A stretch of 8,398 nt of DNA. Origin: Holophagae bacterium. Lineage in GTDB: Bacteria; Acidobacteriota; Thermoanaerobaculia; Thermoanaerobaculales; Sulfomarinibacteraceae. The notes beneath the pieces were generated by a model. The model was not told the origin of the DNA. It made no database searches and saw nothing but the letters and a program-made list of their open reading frames with translations. The position numbers and the translations under genes are program-made. The stretch covers positions 1 through 8,398 of the forward strand of contig JAUWTC010000084.1 in NCBI GenBank assembly GCA_030609785.1, in the 5' to 3' direction. How positions within the stretch are numbered: the first letter of the stretch is position 1; the number at the start of each line of letters is the position of its first letter. Below are positions 7,001-8,398 of the stretch, piece by piece.

Positions 7001-8005
7001 CTACTCGACGTACTCGACCTCACCCTCGGGCACCAGGAAAGTGCCCGCCTCCCGCGAGAGGGCCTTCTTGAGGCTCTCCTCGTCGGTGATCAGCACTTCC
7101 TTGCCCGTCGCCTCGACGAATTCAAGAGCAGACCGGATTTTCGGACCCATCGAGCCCGGTGGGAACTGATTCTGCTCCATCATCTCCCACGCCTTGGCCG
7201 ACGGAAGGGTCCTGATCCAACGTTGATTGGGACGCCCGAAGTTTTCGGCAACCATCGGAACCTGGGTCAATACAATGTAGAGATCAGCGTCCAACTCCCG
7301 GGCCAGGATCGAAGCGACGTAGTCCTTGTCGATCACGGCCTCGACGCCGCGGAAGTAGCCGCCGACATCCTGATAGACCGGAATACCGCCCCCGCCACCG
7401 GCGATCAACAAGGCGCCGCTGTCGACGAGTCGACGCATGAGAGCGGCGTCAAGGATGCGGCGAGGCCTGGGCGACGGCACGACCTTGCGCCAGCCCCTGC
7501 CGGCGTCCTCGACCATCTGCCAGCCGTGCTCCTGCATCAAGACGTTGGCGCGGTACGCCGTGAAAAAGGGCCCGACCGGTTTGGTCGGATTCTCAAAAGC
7601 CGGATCGTCTCGATCGACGACGACCTCGGTTACCATGCAGGCGATCGGTTTGTCCAGTTGCTCTTCGTGCAACCGGTTCCTCAGCTGGTTGGACAGCATG
7701 AAACCCATCGACCCCTGGGTCTGGGCCACGGCGACATCCAGGCTCTGCGGCGGGATCTTGGTGATCGCCTCCTCGACCTGGATCATGATGTTGCCAACCT
7801 GGGGACCATTGCCGTGTACGATCGCCAGTTCGTAACCTCGGTGGAGGATCTCCACCAGCCACCGGGTGGCCTTCCACGTAAGGGTGAATTGTTCCTCCTG
7901 CGTGCCGTGGTCCTGCGGCCTCAACAGGGAGTTTCCGCCGAATCCGATCACAGCGACAGGTTTTCGCTGTGTCGATTCCGTATCTTGTGTGTTCGTCTCA
8001 GTCAT
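7001..8005 (-). CDS. arcC: Carbamate kinase
   Basis: A 334-residue cytosolic amino acid kinase-fold enzyme, slightly longer than the usual 310 or so. Carbamate kinase interconverts carbamoyl phosphate + ADP and carbamate + ATP, usually making ATP in arginine or purine-derived catabolism. Motifs are FGGNSLL (22-28; the usual form is LGGNALL), HGNGPQVG (64-71), QGSMGFML (97-104), PSPRPR (177-182), GGGGGIPV (203-210), VEAVIDKDYVASILA (221-235) and GSMGPKI (284-290). Start ATG 8005 follows GGAGGT (8010-8015). The in-frame ATG 8029 is rejected because it falls in the promoter -10 box. It has its own promoter and no arginine deiminase or ornithine carbamoyltransferase gene beside it. A related UMP or acetylglutamate kinase is unlikely given the carbamate-kinase-specific motifs. 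Confidence 0.94.
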   Translation of the reverse strand: MTETNTQDTESTQRKPVAVIGFGGNSLLRPQDHGTQEEQFTLTWKATRWLVEILHRGYELAIVHGNGPQVGNIMIQVEEAITKIPPQSLDVAVAQTQGSMGFMLSNQLRNRLHEEQLDKPIACMVTEVVVDRDDPAFENPTKPVGPFFTAYRANVLMQEHGWQMVEDAGRGWRKVVPSPRPRRILDAALMRRLVDSGALLIAGGGGGIPVYQDVGGYFRGVEAVIDKDYVASILARELDADLYIVLTQVPMVAENFGRPNQRWIRTLPSAKAWEMMEQNQFPPGSMGPKIRSALEFVEATGKEVLITDEESLKKALSREAGTFLVPEGEVEYVE

Positions 8006-8009
8006 GACG

Positions 8010-8015
8010 ACCTCC
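8010..8015 (-). promoter_or_regulatory. Ribosome binding site of the carbamate kinase gene
   Basis: GGAGGT on the minus strand, 4 bases from ATG 8005. It selects this start over ATG 8029, which lacks a comparable site. Confidence 0.75.
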
Positions 8016-8027
8016 AGTGAAGCGAGC

Positions 8028-8056
8028 ATTGTGAAACCCGGCGCTCAGACTGTCAA
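8028..8056 (-). promoter_or_regulatory. Sigma70-type promoter of the carbamate kinase gene
   Basis: On the minus strand a perfect -35 TTGACA (8056-8051) and a 4/6 -10 box CACAAT (8033-8028) are separated by exactly 17 bases. Transcription should begin near 8021, leaving a leader of about 15 bases that still includes the GGAGGT ribosome site. Confidence 0.65.
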
Positions 8057-8091
8057 CCACGGGGAACTTTCAGCTTCGCCGTTCTGCGAAA

Positions 8092-8110
8092 AGCCTCATA
8101 AAGAGAGGCT
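8092..8110 (-). terminator. Weak intrinsic terminator candidate behind the prmC-like gene
   Basis: A 6-bp perfect stem AGCCTC/GAGGCT with a 7-base loop is followed on the minus strand by a run of Ts (TTTTCGC, the first T being in the stem). It lies between the prmC-like gene and the carbamate kinase promoter, where a minus-strand terminator would be expected. The stem is short and the T-run brief, so it may be inefficient. Confidence 0.4.
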
Positions 8111-8125
8111 AGGGAACAAGGACTG

Positions 8126-8206
8126 TTGAACCACAAAGACACGAAGGACACTAAGGGTATATATTTTCATTTCTTTCTTTGTGTTCTTCGTGTCTTCGTG
8201 GTTCAA
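8126..8206. repeat. Inverted repeat of the CCACAAAGACACGAAGG type
   Basis: The 30-base arms at 8126-8155 and 8177-8206 are reverse complements with three mismatches by hand count, around an A/T-rich loop of 21 bases. The left arm includes GAACCACAAAGACACGAAG and the right arm CTTCGTGTCTTCGTGGTTC. Sequences of this form are, from memory, common dispersed palindromes in many unrelated bacteria, often mis-annotated as small proteins beginning with NHKDTKDTK. It lies just downstream of the prmC-like stop and could add to termination there. Confidence 0.8.
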
Positions 8207-8228
8207 ATTTGTTCTCGTCTTTTGCGGT

Positions 8229-8398
8229 TCAATTTCGGAGCATCACCACCCGGTCGCACCCTCCGATGTCACGGCGCCGCCCCGCTGGGTGCAACCCCTG
8301 CTTCACCGCCAGCTCTTCGACGGCGTCGGCCTGGTCCTCAGCCAACTCAAGCAGGCACAGACCGCCCGGCGTAAGAACTCGGGGAAGGTCCTCTATCA
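8229..8398 (-). CDS. prmC: C-terminal end of a methyltransferase, probably PrmC (release factor glutamine methyltransferase); N-terminus beyond window
   Basis: The minus frame is open from the right edge to TGA at 8231-8229, about 55 codons. It reads DLPRVLTPGGLCLLELAEDQ, then a helix ADAVEELAVKQGL, then RRRDIGGCDRVVMLRN at the end. The TPGGL...LEL turn followed by a helix and a terminal D-x-x-G-x-D-R-V-V strand is the usual end of PrmC/HemK enzymes, which methylate the GGQ glutamine of peptide release factors. The SAM-binding and NPPY motifs would lie outside the window, so another Rossmann methyltransferase cannot be excluded. Confidence 0.68.
   Translation of the reverse strand, partial: IEDLPRVLTPGGLCLLELAEDQADAVEELAVKQGLHPAGRRRDIGGCDRVVMLRN

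Noticed and set aside
6941..8020. Plus-strand open frame of 359 codons
   Set aside because: Antisense to the carbamate kinase, which has all family motifs plus a promoter and ribosome site. Its N-terminus also begins inside the repeat array.
8126..8374. Small protein of 82 residues starting MNHKDTKDTKG
   Set aside because: Its first 27 or so codons are the inverted repeat and the rest is antisense to the prmC-like gene.

Overview
The window reads as ordinary chromosomal DNA from a GC-rich Gram-negative bacterium. The lipid A and Kdo genes require an outer membrane. The protein kinase at the left edge has the layout I associate with Myxococcota and related deltaproteobacterial lineages: N-terminal kinase, one membrane helix, a cysteine-containing domain, then the beginning of TPR-like helices. 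That placement is an inference from one gene family, not a taxonomic assignment.

Layout, left to right. Positions 1-1671 (minus) hold a Ser/Thr protein kinase whose C-terminus lies beyond the left edge. A 59-base gap separates it from a divergent FAD-dependent oxidoreductase of the carotenoid isomerase / retinol saturase type (1731-3326, plus). The gap between that gene and the next, convergent one is almost filled by a palindrome of about 180 bases (3338-3519), which also supplies the last codons and stop of the neighbouring acyltransferase. Then comes a tight minus-strand operon, read waaA -> lpxK -> lpxL (6714 down to 3501), with ATGA and TGATG stop/start overlaps. Upstream of waaA, 6715-7000 contains no gene. 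It holds an unusual 8-bp-periodic repeat array, partly arranged as a large palindrome, and a GC-rich hairpin touching the next stop codon. A carbamate kinase gene (7001-8005, minus) follows, with its own good sigma70-type promoter. Behind it are a weak terminator, an inverted repeat (8126-8206) of a type that recurs in many bacterial genomes, and at the right edge the last 55 codons of what looks like prmC (minus). No stretch of more than 300 bases lacks a gene.

Function. WaaA attaches Kdo to lipid IVA, LpxK makes lipid IVA by 4'-phosphorylation, and the LpxL-type enzyme adds a secondary acyl chain, so the operon covers the late steps of lipid A-Kdo assembly at the inner membrane. The kinase, the oxidoreductase, the carbamate kinase and PrmC show no clear functional link to it or to each other.

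I found no convincing new multi-gene system. The least explained material is non-coding: the octamer array/palindrome before waaA and the long palindrome between the oxidoreductase and lpxL.
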